From CAVQCX01 sp963775335 (lineage in GTDB: Bacteria > Pseudomonadota > Gammaproteobacteria > Chromatiales > Chromatiaceae), in NCBI GenBank assembly GCA_963775335.1, contig CAVZIJ010000003.1:62001-126000 (forward strand): a DNA stretch of 64,000 nt, read 5' to 3'. Of the stretch, positions 17,901-27,234 are shown in pieces (within the stretch, counting starts at the first letter, position 1; every line of letters starts with the position of its first letter). The position numbers and the translations under genes were made by a program. The notes beneath the pieces were generated by a model. It did no database searches. It had not been told where the DNA came from and worked only from the letters and a program-made list of their open reading frames with translations.

Positions 17901-18808
17901 GGGGTCAGTGCTCGCCTTGTAACATTTTGCGGCGAATGATACGCCCGACGCTTCCGAGATGTAGCCCGAAGTATTCGCCGATCTCCCTGTAGCTGAAAGC
18001 TCCCGTCGCATAGGCCGCTACAATGGCGCCGTTTCGGTCCGGATGGCGCGTTGCAATCGCCTGGAGAGACTCTACCGGCGCGCGACGTTGCGCCCTGGGA
18101 ATGGATAGTCCGTCACCCTGTATCTCTATCCTCTCCTGGACCCGCTCCACAAATGCCTCGCTGCCCAGATACATCTGCTGGCGCAATCCAGACCAGATGC
18201 TTCCCATATCCAACCCTTCAGCTACAAACCGTCTGTAGCGTCGGCGCGCGTCACTGCGCCGAGCAGCAAACTGCGATAGCAGCGCATCAGTGGCCAGCCA
18301 CTTCGGCACTGTTGCTTCCCCAACCATCGCACGATAGCTGCTCCAGGGCCAATCCTCCGGTTGCTCAACCATCCGGGCCCGCACCGGGTTCAACACCACG
18401 TAGCGGGTCAACTCCAGGAGATAGTCGTCCTTGTCGACCAGGATACCCTGGAATCGACCCTGAAACAGATGGCCCGTACGAGCGTGTCGCCGGTTGCTAG
18501 CCTGGGTGAACACGCCGTTGAGGTGACGCATCCCCGTGGAGAGGTTCCCATCGGGCGTCTCCACAACCAAATGGTAATGGTTGGTCATCAGGCAATACGC
18601 GTGGCAAAGCCATTTGAACCGATCGACCACCTCTCCCAGTGTGCTGACAAAGCTCTGGCGGTCTTCATCGTCCTCGTAAATCGCCTCGCGCCTATCACCC
18701 CGAGAGGTCACGTGATACAGCGCACCGGCAAACTCTATTCGTAGCGGTCTGGCCATGACGGGCATCGTACACTACGAGGCTCGATGTTACAAGGCGAGCA
18801 CTGACCCC
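17901..18808. mobile_element. REP-type transposase unit with perfect 25-bp terminal inverted repeats
   Basis: Bases 17901-17925 and 18784-18808 are exact reverse complements (GGGGTCAGTGCTCGCC at the outer left end). They bracket one Y1-type transposase gene. The left repeat overlaps the gene's last codons: QGEH and the stop are inside it. This suggests a mobile unit rather than a resident gene with scattered REPs. Confidence 0.75.
17905..18756 (-). CDS. REP-associated tyrosine (Y1) transposase
   Basis: A 283-residue protein from ATG 18756 (MARPLRIEFAGALYHVTSRG). YHVTSRGDRREAIYEDDEDR is the family N terminus, LMTNHYHLVVETP carries the HUH metal-binding pair, and GVFTQASNRRHARTGHLFQG contains the basic/catalytic region. 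The C-terminal GAFSYREIGEYFGLHLGSVGRIIRRKM is a helix-turn-helix. These enzymes nick and rejoin single-stranded REP hairpins. The frame also opens at 18765, but MARPLR is the usual start. 18809-19157 upstream of the next gene holds nothing I recognise. Confidence 0.85.
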   Translation of the reverse strand: MARPLRIEFAGALYHVTSRGDRREAIYEDDEDRQSFVSTLGEVVDRFKWLCHAYCLMTNHYHLVVETPDGNLSTGMRHLNGVFTQASNRRHARTGHLFQGRFQGILVDKDDYLLELTRYVVLNPVRARMVEQPEDWPWSSYRAMVGEATVPKWLATDALLSQFAARRSDARRRYRRFVAEGLDMGSIWSGLRQQMYLGSEAFVERVQERIEIQGDGLSIPRAQRRAPVESLQAIATRHPDRNGAIVAAYATGAFSYREIGEYFGLHLGSVGRIIRRKMLQGEH

Positions 18809-19157
18809 GTCTTTCGTAGCCCCGAAGCCCGTACGCGAGACCAGGGACCCGAATTGAAGGGGATCAAGACACGTCGAAGGGAATTAAAACGTGGCCCCCA
18901 GGTGCGTGCGGCTCGACCAAACGTCGAGCGCAGGTCTCGCCCGTCTGCTGCGTCCCTGAGGGCTATGGCAAGCTTGCCGGTGCTCGCTTGGTCGCCGCGG
19001 GGTGACACAATGGGGGCGTCTGGTATCGCAGGAGCCAGCCGCCAGGATCTGGGGATGACAATGAAGGGTCGAGGGTTCGAAGTGGGCGTGGGGCTGTATG
19101 ATGCGCCACGGCCCGAGCTTCCGGTATTTGGGCCATTCCCTGGCGAAGGGAGCGAGC

Positions 19158-20417
19158 ATGCGGTTTCTCCATAGCGCGGACATTCACCTGGACAGCCCGC
19201 TGCAAGGCCTGGAGCGGTACGAGGGGGCGCCAGTCGAGGAGGTGAGGGGGGCCACCCGACGTGCGTTCGAGAACCTGGTCCAGCTCGCTTTGCGCGAGCG
19301 CGTGGATTTTGTCGTGATCGCCGGAGACCTCTACGACGGGGACTGGCCGGACTTCAACACGGGCCTGTTCTTCGCCAAGGGGATGGCGCAGCTCGGTGAG
19401 TCCGGCATCGCGGTCTACGTGATCCGCGGGAATCATGACGCCGCGAGCAAGATGACACGCTCGCTTCCCTTACCGGGGAATGTCCGTTTGTTCCCCGACA
19501 AGGCTCCGAAGACCCTGGTCGACGACAATCTCGGCCTCGCGGTCCATGGGCAGAGCTTCGCGACGGCGGCGGTTCTCGATGACCTTGCTGCCGGGTACCC
19601 GCCGGCGCTACCCGGCCACTTCAACGTCGGTGTCCTGCATACCTCGCTGACCGGGAGGCCTGGACACGACAACTACGCTTCGACGACCGGGCAGGTCTTG
19701 CGCTCCAAGGGTTACGATTACTGGGCACTTGGGCATGTGCACGCACGGGAAGTGGTTTCGCGCGACCCGTGGGTGGTGTATCCCGGCAATATCCAGGGCC
19801 GGCACATCAGGGAGCAGGGGGCGAAGGGCTGCGAGCTGATTACCGTCGAGGATGGCAGCATCGCCACGGAGTCGGTCGCGCTCGATGTCTTGCGCTGGGT
19901 GGAGCTGACCGTGGACGTGGCCGGGATGCCGGATCTCGATGCACTTTTCGAGCGAGTCGCGGTCGACGTCAGGACCGGGCTAGCTCGAGCCGACGGACGA
20001 ATCCTGGGGTTGCGAATCCGCGTGAGCGGGGTGGGCGTTGTACATCGCGACGTCTCGGCACGACCCGAGGTGATCGCCCAACAGCTTCGCGCCGTCGTGT
20101 TGGAGGCATCGGGCGGCAACGCTTGGCTCGAGAAAGTCGAGCTCCGCGTTCGTCCGCCGATCGAGGTCGATCGACTCGCCGTTGGAGATGATCCCGTCGC
20201 CCTGCTCGTCAGGGAGATCAGGGCGCTGGCGCAAGACGAGGAGAAACGGACCTCGTTTGCCAACGACGCCCTGAAGGAGCTGAAGCAGAAGCTGCCAGCC
20301 GATCTGAGCCAGGACGAGGAGCTACGGCTCGATGCCCCGGGTGTTCTTGGCGATCTTCTCCGCGAGGCGGAGGACGAGCTGCTGGCGCGGCTCGCCGGCG
20401 ACGGGGGGGCGCCATGA
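19158..20417 (+). CDS. YhaO/SbcD-like metallophosphoesterase (DNA repair exonuclease)
   Basis: A 419-residue protein. Calcineurin-type motifs appear in order: HSADIHLD (residue 5 on), AGDLYDGDW, IRGNHDA, VLHTSL and ALGHVHAREV, covering all metal ligands. The C-terminal half carries DNA-capping and YhaN-binding regions. YhaO pairs with the YhaN ATPase to form a Mre11-Rad50-like nuclease for broken ends. The ATG at 19158, behind GGGAGCGAGC, is chosen because the family begins M-FLH-ADIHLD. The stop overlaps the next start by 4 bases. Confidence 0.85.
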   Translation: MRFLHSADIHLDSPLQGLERYEGAPVEEVRGATRRAFENLVQLALRERVDFVVIAGDLYDGDWPDFNTGLFFAKGMAQLGESGIAVYVIRGNHDAASKMTRSLPLPGNVRLFPDKAPKTLVDDNLGLAVHGQSFATAAVLDDLAAGYPPALPGHFNVGVLHTSLTGRPGHDNYASTTGQVLRSKGYDYWALGHVHAREVVSRDPWVVYPGNIQGRHIREQGAKGCELITVEDGSIATESVALDVLRWVELTVDVAGMPDLDALFERVAVDVRTGLARADGRILGLRIRVSGVGVVHRDVSARPEVIAQQLRAVVLEASGGNAWLEKVELRVRPPIEVDRLAVGDDPVALLVREIRALAQDEEKRTSFANDALKELKQKLPADLSQDEELRLDAPGVLGDLLREAEDELLARLAGDGGAP

Positions 20418-23400
20418 AGCTGGCGCGGATCTACCTCAAGGCGTTCGGTCCGTTCCGGGACCGGGTCATCGAGCTGCCCACGGGTGCCGGCAAAGACCTC
20501 CACGTGATCTTCGGACCCAACGAGGCCGGCAAGTCCACGATCCTGCGCGCGGTCACCGGCTTTCTGTTCGGCATTCCGGAGCGCACCGGGGATGCCTTCC
20601 TGCACGACTACCAGCAGCTGCGAGTGGGGGCGACGCTGTTGCTCCCGGATGGAAGTCGGCTCTCGGCGATGCGTCGCAAGGCCCGCAAGGCGACTCTGTT
20701 TGCCATCGACGAGACCAGCGGCGCCGAAGTCACAGAACGGCCGTTGCCGGAAGGCACGGTGTCCGATCTCATTGGGGGGCTCGATCTGGGTCTCTACCAC
20801 AACCTCTTTGGCCTGGACCTGAACGGCCTGGTCGCTGGGGGCGAGGAATTGGTGCGCGGCGAAGGAGAGGTGGGCCGCAGCCTGTTTCAGGCGGCGGCCG
20901 GCCTGGCGACCCTGCGTACCCTCATCGCCGACCTGGACGACGAAGCCGCAGCCATATTCAAGGCGCGGGGCTCGACCGGCCGCCTGAATCGCGCGCTCAG
21001 CGAGCTCGACGAGCAGAAGCGAGTCCTGAAGGACGCCACGGTGCGCGCTTACGTCTGGGAGGCGGCGGAGCGCGAGCACCGGCAGGCCGAGGAGAAGCAC
21101 GCCCGGCTGCGCTCGGCGCTCAAGGACCGGCGCGCCGCGCAGCAACGGCTGCAGCGCATCCGCGCCAACCTGCCGCAGCTCGCAGAGCGAGCGGCCAAGC
21201 GCAGCGAAGCGGGCGGTTTGGCGCACGTCCCGCCCTTGTCGCCGGAGGCGGCCTCGCTGCGGGTGGCCGCGCAGCAGCGTCTGCGCAGCGCCGAAGACGC
21301 AGAGGGGGGAGCCGAGGCTCGACTGGCGCAGCTCAAGGCGGACGCGGCGGCCCTGGTGGTTCCTGATGGCGTGCTGCAGCAGGCGAGCGCCATCGAGCAG
21401 CTGTTTCACGGGATAGAGGCCTATCGCTCGGCGCACGACTCCCTGCCGTTGCTGGCCCGTCAACGTCTCGACCTCTCGGAGAGGATTCGCAAGCTACTCG
21501 CGGAGCTGGGATCGCCTGGCGGCGTCCCTGCGCAGCTGCTGCCGCCGGAGACATTGGTCGCCCGCGTGCAGTCCCTGATCGATGAGCACGGGCGCCTGGC
21601 GGAGCGTGACGAGCAGCTCAACACACAGATGCGCGCCAAGGAAGCAGCGATCGAGCGATTGAAGGATCGCCTCGCCCGGCTGCCCGAGCTCGCCCCGGTG
21701 GACGAGCTGGAGACATCCCTTGCCCGCGTCGCTAATCTGGCTGATCTCGAGAGCCGGACGCGCAAGCTCGACGGCGACATTTCCGATCGGGATCGCGGGT
21801 TGGAGCGCGACGCAGCCGCGTTGTGGCCGGGGCCGCTGACGGACCTCCTGGCGCTTAGGGTCCCGCTGGCCGAGATGCCGGGGACATTCGAGAGCGAATT
21901 CGCCGCACTCGCACAGGAGGAGCGCCTGGTCGAAGACCGGGAAGGGACGCTCACCCGCGACCTCGCAGCCCGCCGCCGCGAGCTCGAGGTGCTGGCGGCG
22001 ACCGGGGAGCTGGTCACGCAAGCGGAAGTCGCTGCAGCGCGGGTCGATCGCGACCGCAAGTGGAGCGGCTTGCGCCGCGACCATATCGATGTAGCGGCCC
22101 GTCCAGCCCTTCAGGACGGCGGCAGCTCGCCGCCGGAGGTGCTGGCGAGCGCCTTCGAGGCGGCGATCCGGGAGGCCGACCGTCTAGCCGACCTGCTCCG
22201 GGCTGACACCGAGCGGGCCACCAACCTCGAGTCGACCCGACAGCGCATCGTCGACATGCAGGCCGAGATGCGACGCAACGATGAGCAGCGCGGCCGGCTT
22301 GCCGGCAAGCGGCAGGACCTGCAACAGCGCTGGGAGGCGCTCACCGCGCCTCTTCGTCGCTCCGACCTGTCGCCGGCTGCCTTGCGGGAATGGTTGTCCC
22401 GTCACCAGAGACTCGTCGAGCGACACGGGGAGTTGGAGAGCCTGCGACGCGAGCGGGGGCTGGTCGATGCCGATCTCGCCCGAGCCCTCGACCTGCTCGG
22501 ATCGGTGCTGCGGGCCTGCGCACTGGCTGATCTTGGCGTCGGCGAGCCGGCCGTCAACGCACTTGCCCGAGCGCAACGGGCGGTCCATGCGGCCCGAAAG
22601 GCGAGGGCGGACCGGGATTCGGTGTCGGAACAGATGCAAGCGGGGGCGGCCGAGCTGCGCGATCTGCAAGTGCAGCGACAACAGACCGATGCGAAGCTCG
22701 GGGAGTGGAGGCGCCGGTGGGCGGAGGCCGCAGCGGGCCTGCGCCTGACCTCGGAAGCGCTCCCGGCCGAGGCCAGGACCAGGTTGGATCAGTTCTCCCG
22801 CCTGTCCGCGGCCGTGGAGGAGCTGAGCCATCTGGATGCCGATGCCCGCGAGCAGGAGTCCGTCGTCACCAGCTTCGAGGCCAAGGTGTCCGCGATCCGC
22901 CGGACCGTCCCCGACGACGCCGCGGGGCCGAGTCCGGATAGCGTCGCCGAGCGCCTGTACGCGACGCTGGCCGATGCACGTCGGGCCGACACGAAACGCC
23001 AGCAGCTGGCCAACGACATCGAGCGCGAGACACGGACCATCAGGGAGGTGAGCCTCGCTGCGGAGCAAGCGCGGAGCGCGCTGCACGATCTGGCTCAGAA
23101 AGCCGGGTGCCAGACACCGGCAGAGCTGCCCGACATCGAAGAGAAGGCGGCCCGCAAGCAGAGTCTGCTGCAGCGCCTGCGCGAGATCGACGAACAGCTG
23201 CTGCGCCAGAATGCCGGCTCGGTCGAGGAGGTGGTGCAGGAAGCGGGTGCCTTGACGCTCGAGAGCGTCGACCGGCAGATCGCGGACACGCAAACCGAGA
23301 TCGATGACCTCGAGGGGCAGGTCGACGCAGCGCAAGGGACTCTGTTCAGTGACAGGCAACGCCTGGACGCGATCGATGGAGGAGCAGCCGCCGCGGAAGC

Positions 23401-23926
23401 GCAGCAGGCTGCGCGATCACTCGCGGCGCGCATCGCCAAGGAGGCCCGGGCCTATGCGCGGGTCCGGCTGGCCAGTGCCCTGCTCAACCGGGTGGTGCAG
23501 ATCTACCGGGAGCGGCACCAAGGCCCGCTCTTGCGTCGCGCGGCCGAGGTGTTCGCGCGCATCACCCTGGGCAGCTTCGCGGGCCTCACGGTGGATTACG
23601 ACAACGACCGCCAGGTGCTGCTCGGCGTGCGTCCGGACGCAGCCCGCGTTCCCGTCGCCGGGATGAGCCAGGGAACACGCGACCAGTTGTTTCTCTCGCT
23701 GCGGCTCGCGGCCATCGAGCAGCATGTCGAGGGGCGGGGTCCTTTCCCCGTCATCGTCGACGATCTGCTGGTGCAATTCGATGACGATCGCGCCGTGGCG
23801 ACCCTGGAGGTGCTGAGTGAGCTGAGCGCCAGGACACAGGTGCTCTTCTTCACGCACCATCGACATCTGGTCGAGCTCGCGGAAGCGTCGCGCCTTACCG
23901 CGGCCATCTCGGTGCTGCGCCTGTGA
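20414..23926 (+). CDS. YhaN/SbcC-like AAA ATPase with long coiled coils
   Basis: A 1170-residue protein. The N terminus has FGPNEAGKSTILRAVTGFLF (Walker A), followed by a long Glu/Arg/Leu-rich coiled-coil part (about 200-980) and the C-terminal ABC signature region GMSQGTRDQLFLSLRLAAIE, Walker B VIVDDLLVQFDD and the D-loop/His stretch LFFTHHRHLVELA. This is the AAA_27/YhaN arrangement. It forms a complex with the YhaO nuclease immediately upstream and couples ATP binding to end processing. The length is typical. A start overlap (ATGA) shows coupling. Confidence 0.85.
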   Translation: MKLARIYLKAFGPFRDRVIELPTGAGKDLHVIFGPNEAGKSTILRAVTGFLFGIPERTGDAFLHDYQQLRVGATLLLPDGSRLSAMRRKARKATLFAIDETSGAEVTERPLPEGTVSDLIGGLDLGLYHNLFGLDLNGLVAGGEELVRGEGEVGRSLFQAAAGLATLRTLIADLDDEAAAIFKARGSTGRLNRALSELDEQKRVLKDATVRAYVWEAAEREHRQAEEKHARLRSALKDRRAAQQRLQRIRANLPQLAERAAKRSEAGGLAHVPPLSPEAASLRVAAQQRLRSAEDAEGGAEARLAQLKADAAALVVPDGVLQQASAIEQLFHGIEAYRSAHDSLPLLARQRLDLSERIRKLLAELGSPGGVPAQLLPPETLVARVQSLIDEHGRLAERDEQLNTQMRAKEAAIERLKDRLARLPELAPVDELETSLARVANLADLESRTRKLDGDISDRDRGLERDAAALWPGPLTDLLALRVPLAEMPGTFESEFAALAQEERLVEDREGTLTRDLAARRRELEVLAATGELVTQAEVAAARVDRDRKWSGLRRDHIDVAARPALQDGGSSPPEVLASAFEAAIREADRLADLLRADTERATNLESTRQRIVDMQAEMRRNDEQRGRLAGKRQDLQQRWEALTAPLRRSDLSPAALREWLSRHQRLVERHGELESLRRERGLVDADLARALDLLGSVLRACALADLGVGEPAVNALARAQRAVHAARKARADRDSVSEQMQAGAAELRDLQVQRQQTDAKLGEWRRRWAEAAAGLRLTSEALPAEARTRLDQFSRLSAAVEELSHLDADAREQESVVTSFEAKVSAIRRTVPDDAAGPSPDSVAERLYATLADARRADTKRQQLANDIERETRTIREVSLAAEQARSALHDLAQKAGCQTPAELPDIEEKAARKQSLLQRLREIDEQLLRQNAGSVEEVVQEAGALTLESVDRQIADTQTEIDDLEGQVDAAQGTLFSDRQRLDAIDGGAAAAEAQQAARSLAARIAKEARAYARVRLASALLNRVVQIYRERHQGPLLRRAAEVFARITLGSFAGLTVDYDNDRQVLLGVRPDAARVPVAGMSQGTRDQLFLSLRLAAIEQHVEGRGPFPVIVDDLLVQFDDDRAVATLEVLSELSARTQVLFFTHHRHLVELAEASRLTAAISVLRL

Positions 23927-24020
23927 AGGTCAGGGTAGGCAACCCATCGACCATTGCAGGAAAGACCAGCCCATTCACCGCGCCCCGTGTGGGTTGCGCA
24001 AGCCGGGTTGGAAGGCGGAT

Positions 24021-24149
24021 ATGGACAGACTAGATCCCCATCGATTTGGACCGCCGCTGGTTGTCACGGCGACCAACCGGCTCGCCCGCCGTCTGATGGC
24101 CGACCAGGAGCGGGTGGAGTGGGGTTGCAAATGGGTCGGAGAATCGTGA
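24021..24149 (+). pseudogene. N-terminal stub of a RecB-like nuclease gene
   Basis: ATG 24021 starts MDRLDPHRFGPPLVVTATNR, then LARRLMADQERVE, after which the frame becomes unlike any family and ends at 24149. The first ~32 residues resemble the start of PD-(D/E)xK/RecB-like nucleases (LVT-NRRLAR-L). The remainder is gone. It lies in the 23927-24586 gap, which otherwise holds only the repeat at 24390. Confidence 0.35.
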
Positions 24150-24389
24150 TTCGGTGCTCGGACGGTCTAATCATGCGATGGCCATAGGTACGATCCTCCG
24201 TCGATATCATCCTTCTCGCGCCACGATCTTCTGTGGGTACAGAGGCTGTTTACAAGTTTGTTTGAGGGCGATCCAGTCGCACAGGCTTGGCAGTTTGATC
24301 AGGAAGGACAAGGTTGGATGCGGTTCGTCTGGCCATGGGGGAGCGAAGCGGCGGGCGGGGAGGGCGGCAATATGGATCTGAGGGATCGA

Positions 24390-24516
24390 TGCGACGAGAC
24401 AGATTCTCGTCGAGCAGCAACTTCATTGGGGAGGCAGGCCTGCCTCCCGATGCTCGCGATCCGCTGCAAAAGCAAGACAGGCGCTGATGTCGGCGTCCTC
24501 GAGCTCAGGGAAGTCC
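24390..24516. repeat. Copy 2 of the DUF433/PIN junction repeat, truncated on both sides
   Basis: Nearly identical to 822-949. On the minus strand it encodes EDFPELEDADISACLAFAAD of DUF433 and the beginning of the PIN partner (MKLLLDEN). Identity stops sharply near 24516, only ~70 bases before the oleD stop, marking a probable edge of the inserted biosynthetic cluster. Confidence 0.75.
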
Positions 24517-24586
24517 TCCAACCGTGGCGTGAGCGTTCTTTCCTCGCGGTCGGACTTCAGGTTCCAACGCGCCCCCCGGGCGCCTG

Positions 24587-25582
24587 TCATAGCGTCTCGC
24601 GTATCCATGCTACGACGGCTTGTCGGGCCTGTTCCAGCGGGATGCGGGGGACGTATCCGAGATCGGTCGCAGCGGGCTCGGGGTCGTACCAATGAGATCG
24701 CGCCAGCGCGCAGGCCATGAAACGCGTCACGGGCGGCTCTCCCTCGAGGCGCAGCTGCCGCCAGCACAGTTCCAGGAACACACCCAGGCCATAGGCCGCG
24801 GGGAAAGGGATGCGTCCCCGGATCGGTGGCAGACCGCTCTCTGTCAGAATGCTGTTCATGAACGGCCAGATCGCGACCGGTTCGCCGTTGCCGATGAAAT
24901 AGGCCTTGCCCGCACAGGTCGAGCGCCAGTCCTGCAGCGCATTCGCGGCATCCATGAAGGCCCAGGCGGCATTTTCGGAATAGGTAACGTCGACGCGGTT
25001 GTGTCCGCCGCCGATGATGCGCAGCTTGCCCGCCCTGGAGCCGTCGATCAGCTTCTGGACGGTGAGCTTGTCGCCCGGACCGAACACGACATGGGGACGC
25101 AGGGCGACCGTCGCCATATCTGGGCCGTTGGCGGCCAGCACAAGCGCTTCACCCGCTGCCTTTGACTCAGCGTAAGGGCTGAGGTGCCGCTCCGCATAGG
25201 GCAGATCATTCCGTCCATTCTCCAAGTCATGCGCGTAGCCGACGACCGATGGCGTACTGGCATGAACGAAGCGCGACACGCCGTTGCGGCGCGCCTCGGC
25301 AATCAATCCCGCGGTGGCGTCGCGATTGATCGCCATGAAGGCGCCCCGGTCCCCCCAAGTGCCCAGCCGGGCCGCGAGGTGAAAAACCGTGTCGATCCCC
25401 TCCATCGCGGTACGGACCGTTTCCGGATCGCAGATATCGCCGGCGATGCCGGTGGCGCCCTGCGCCTCGAGCGCGGGATAATGGTTGCGCGCCAGGAAAC
25501 GGACATCGTGCCCGGCCTCCAGAAGCATGCGGACAAGCGGCCGGCCGATCAGCCCGCCACCCCCGGTCACCAACGCCTTCAT
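24587..25582 (-). CDS. oleD: OleD-like NAD(P)H-dependent 2-alkyl-3-keto acid reductase
   Basis: A 331-residue extended short-chain dehydrogenase of the 3-beta-HSD/OleD type. VTGGGGLIGRPLVRMLLEAG is the Rossmann GxxGxxG, FHLAARLGTWG the next block, HASTPSVVGYA the Ser region, and YAESKAAGE the catalytic Tyr-Lys pair. OleD reduces the 2-alkyl-3-keto acid made by OleA to the 3-hydroxy acid. The assignment depends on context: it is coupled by ATGA to oleC, which is coupled to oleB. ATG 25582 is chosen because the family starts MKALVTGG; the frame is open further upstream. An isolated look would also allow a sterol-type dehydrogenase. Confidence 0.82.
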   Translation of the reverse strand: MKALVTGGGGLIGRPLVRMLLEAGHDVRFLARNHYPALEAQGATGIAGDICDPETVRTAMEGIDTVFHLAARLGTWGDRGAFMAINRDATAGLIAEARRNGVSRFVHASTPSVVGYAHDLENGRNDLPYAERHLSPYAESKAAGEALVLAANGPDMATVALRPHVVFGPGDKLTVQKLIDGSRAGKLRIIGGGHNRVDVTYSENAAWAFMDAANALQDWRSTCAGKAYFIGNGEPVAIWPFMNSILTESGLPPIRGRIPFPAAYGLGVFLELCWRQLRLEGEPPVTRFMACALARSHWYDPEPAATDLGYVPRIPLEQARQAVVAWIRETL

Positions 25583-27234
25583 CGGCGCGGGGGCGCAATG
25601 CCGCGCCCGAGCTTCGGCCGAACCTGCCGGGTCAGGTCCTCGCGCCGGATCTTGCTGTTGTGGCGGGTGTCGGTCGGGATCTTTGCACATTGCAGATAGA
25701 GGTCGATGCGGCCGGCCCAATCGGTGTCCTCGACGAGCGTTTCCAGCTTAGCGACCAGCGCCCCGTCCAGCCGCCGGCCCGGCTCGAGACGCAGGCAGGC
25801 GACGATCGGCCGGCGGGGATCGTCCTCGACCCGGATCAACGCCGCCTGAAAGACGTCCGGGCTCTCGGCCAGCATGGCCTCGCCGCAGACCGGCAAGAGC
25901 AGCGCGTCGTCTGTCTCGATCCGGTCGGACTTGCGGCCGCAGAACCACAGCCGGCCCTCTGCGTCGATCCGACCCAGATCGCCCATGCGGTGCAGGACCG
26001 TGCCGCCATCGCGGATCTTGGCCAGCGCATTGGCCCGATCGAGCCCGACATAAGCCTGGCTGATCGTCGGGCCGGCGGCGACGATTTCGCCGACCGATCG
26101 GTCCGGAACGCGCAAGCTGTCCGACCAGTCGGGGATGGGCTCGTCGGTGATGCGGACGATTTCGACCCGCATCTCCGGTAGCACCGGACCGACGCAAACC
26201 CCGCCGCCACGCAACGTTTCGGGCCAGGTTTCGATCAGCGTTTCCGACGTCACCGACGTGAGCGGCAAGGCCTCGGTCGCGCCGTAGGGCGTGTGCAAGG
26301 TGCCTTGGGGGTGAATCACCGCCGCCAAGCGGCGATGCAGGTTGACGGGAATGGGGGCGCCGGCGGTGATGCCGTCCCGCACGGTGGGCAGGCTCTCGCC
26401 CGACCGTTCGCAATGCCGCACAACGTTCATCCAAACGACCGGCGCGGCGAGCATCCCATTAGCCTCGAAGGTGCGTATCGCGTCGGCAATCTTGTCGCTC
26501 GGCGCGGCGCCCGGCTTGGCAAAGTCCATAGCAGGCAGGATTGCGGTGCCGCCCACCGAGAGGACCGCCGGGGCGTAGGACGGAAAGCAGGCAACGACCT
26601 TGGCTTTCTCATCCCAGTTGCAGACGCCCGCGACCAGCCGCAGCCGGTGCCAGAGATTGGAGTAGCTAATCGATACCGGCTTGGCCGTCCCGGTCGAGCC
26701 CGAGGTGAAAAAGACGTAACCCTGCTGGCTGAGCTCCACGTCCGGCGTGGGATAGGGATCCTCGGTCTCGGCGACGCACGAGGCAAGCGTGCAGGTTGCG
26801 CCGAGGGCGCGCGGGCCATCCGTGATGAACAGCCGCGCAGTGCGGAACGGCTTCGGAAAGATCCGCCGCACAACCTGCAGCATCGGCACCCCGAGAAACC
26901 CGTCGGGGGCGATCTCGCCGATGCAGCGCAAGAGCTCGCCAAAGCCCATGCCCGGATCGATGGCGACGGGCACGGCGCGCAGCCGGACGAGGCCGTAGAG
27001 CGCCGCGAGCGAATCGACGCTGGGCTTGGCAAGAAAGACGATCTTGTCGCCCGGCCGCATGCCCTTGGCGGCGAAGCCATGCGCATAGCGGTCCGCCATG
27101 CGGTCGAATCCCGCGTAGGAGACCTCGCGCCAGCCACCGCCCTTGACGGCCTCGATCATCGCCGTCTTCTCCGGATGGCGCTGGGCGTGCCGCCGGAGGG
27201 CAGCCGCAAGATCGGCCTGTTGGGCGGTGATCAC
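25579..27234 (-). CDS. oleC: OleC-like beta-lactone synthetase (ANL superfamily)
   Basis: A 551-residue AMP-forming enzyme. VFFTSGSTGTAKPVSISYSN is the P-loop A3 motif, TPYGATEALPL the A5-type motif, and GDLGRIDAEGRLWFCGRKSD the hinge. The C-terminal KIPTDTRHNSKIRRE is a hallmark I associate with OleC, where RHN-KI replaces the usual acyl-ligase Lys segment. OleC activates the 3-hydroxy acid with ATP and closes it to a beta-lactone. It starts at GTG 27232-27234, overlapping the oleB stop, and ends overlapping the oleD start, so the three are translated as a unit. Confidence 0.87.
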   Translation of the reverse strand: MITAQQADLAAALRRHAQRHPEKTAMIEAVKGGGWREVSYAGFDRMADRYAHGFAAKGMRPGDKIVFLAKPSVDSLAALYGLVRLRAVPVAIDPGMGFGELLRCIGEIAPDGFLGVPMLQVVRRIFPKPFRTARLFITDGPRALGATCTLASCVAETEDPYPTPDVELSQQGYVFFTSGSTGTAKPVSISYSNLWHRLRLVAGVCNWDEKAKVVACFPSYAPAVLSVGGTAILPAMDFAKPGAAPSDKIADAIRTFEANGMLAAPVVWMNVVRHCERSGESLPTVRDGITAGAPIPVNLHRRLAAVIHPQGTLHTPYGATEALPLTSVTSETLIETWPETLRGGGVCVGPVLPEMRVEIVRITDEPIPDWSDSLRVPDRSVGEIVAAGPTISQAYVGLDRANALAKIRDGGTVLHRMGDLGRIDAEGRLWFCGRKSDRIETDDALLLPVCGEAMLAESPDVFQAALIRVEDDPRRPIVACLRLEPGRRLDGALVAKLETLVEDTDWAGRIDLYLQCAKIPTDTRHNSKIRREDLTRQVRPKLGRGIAPPRR

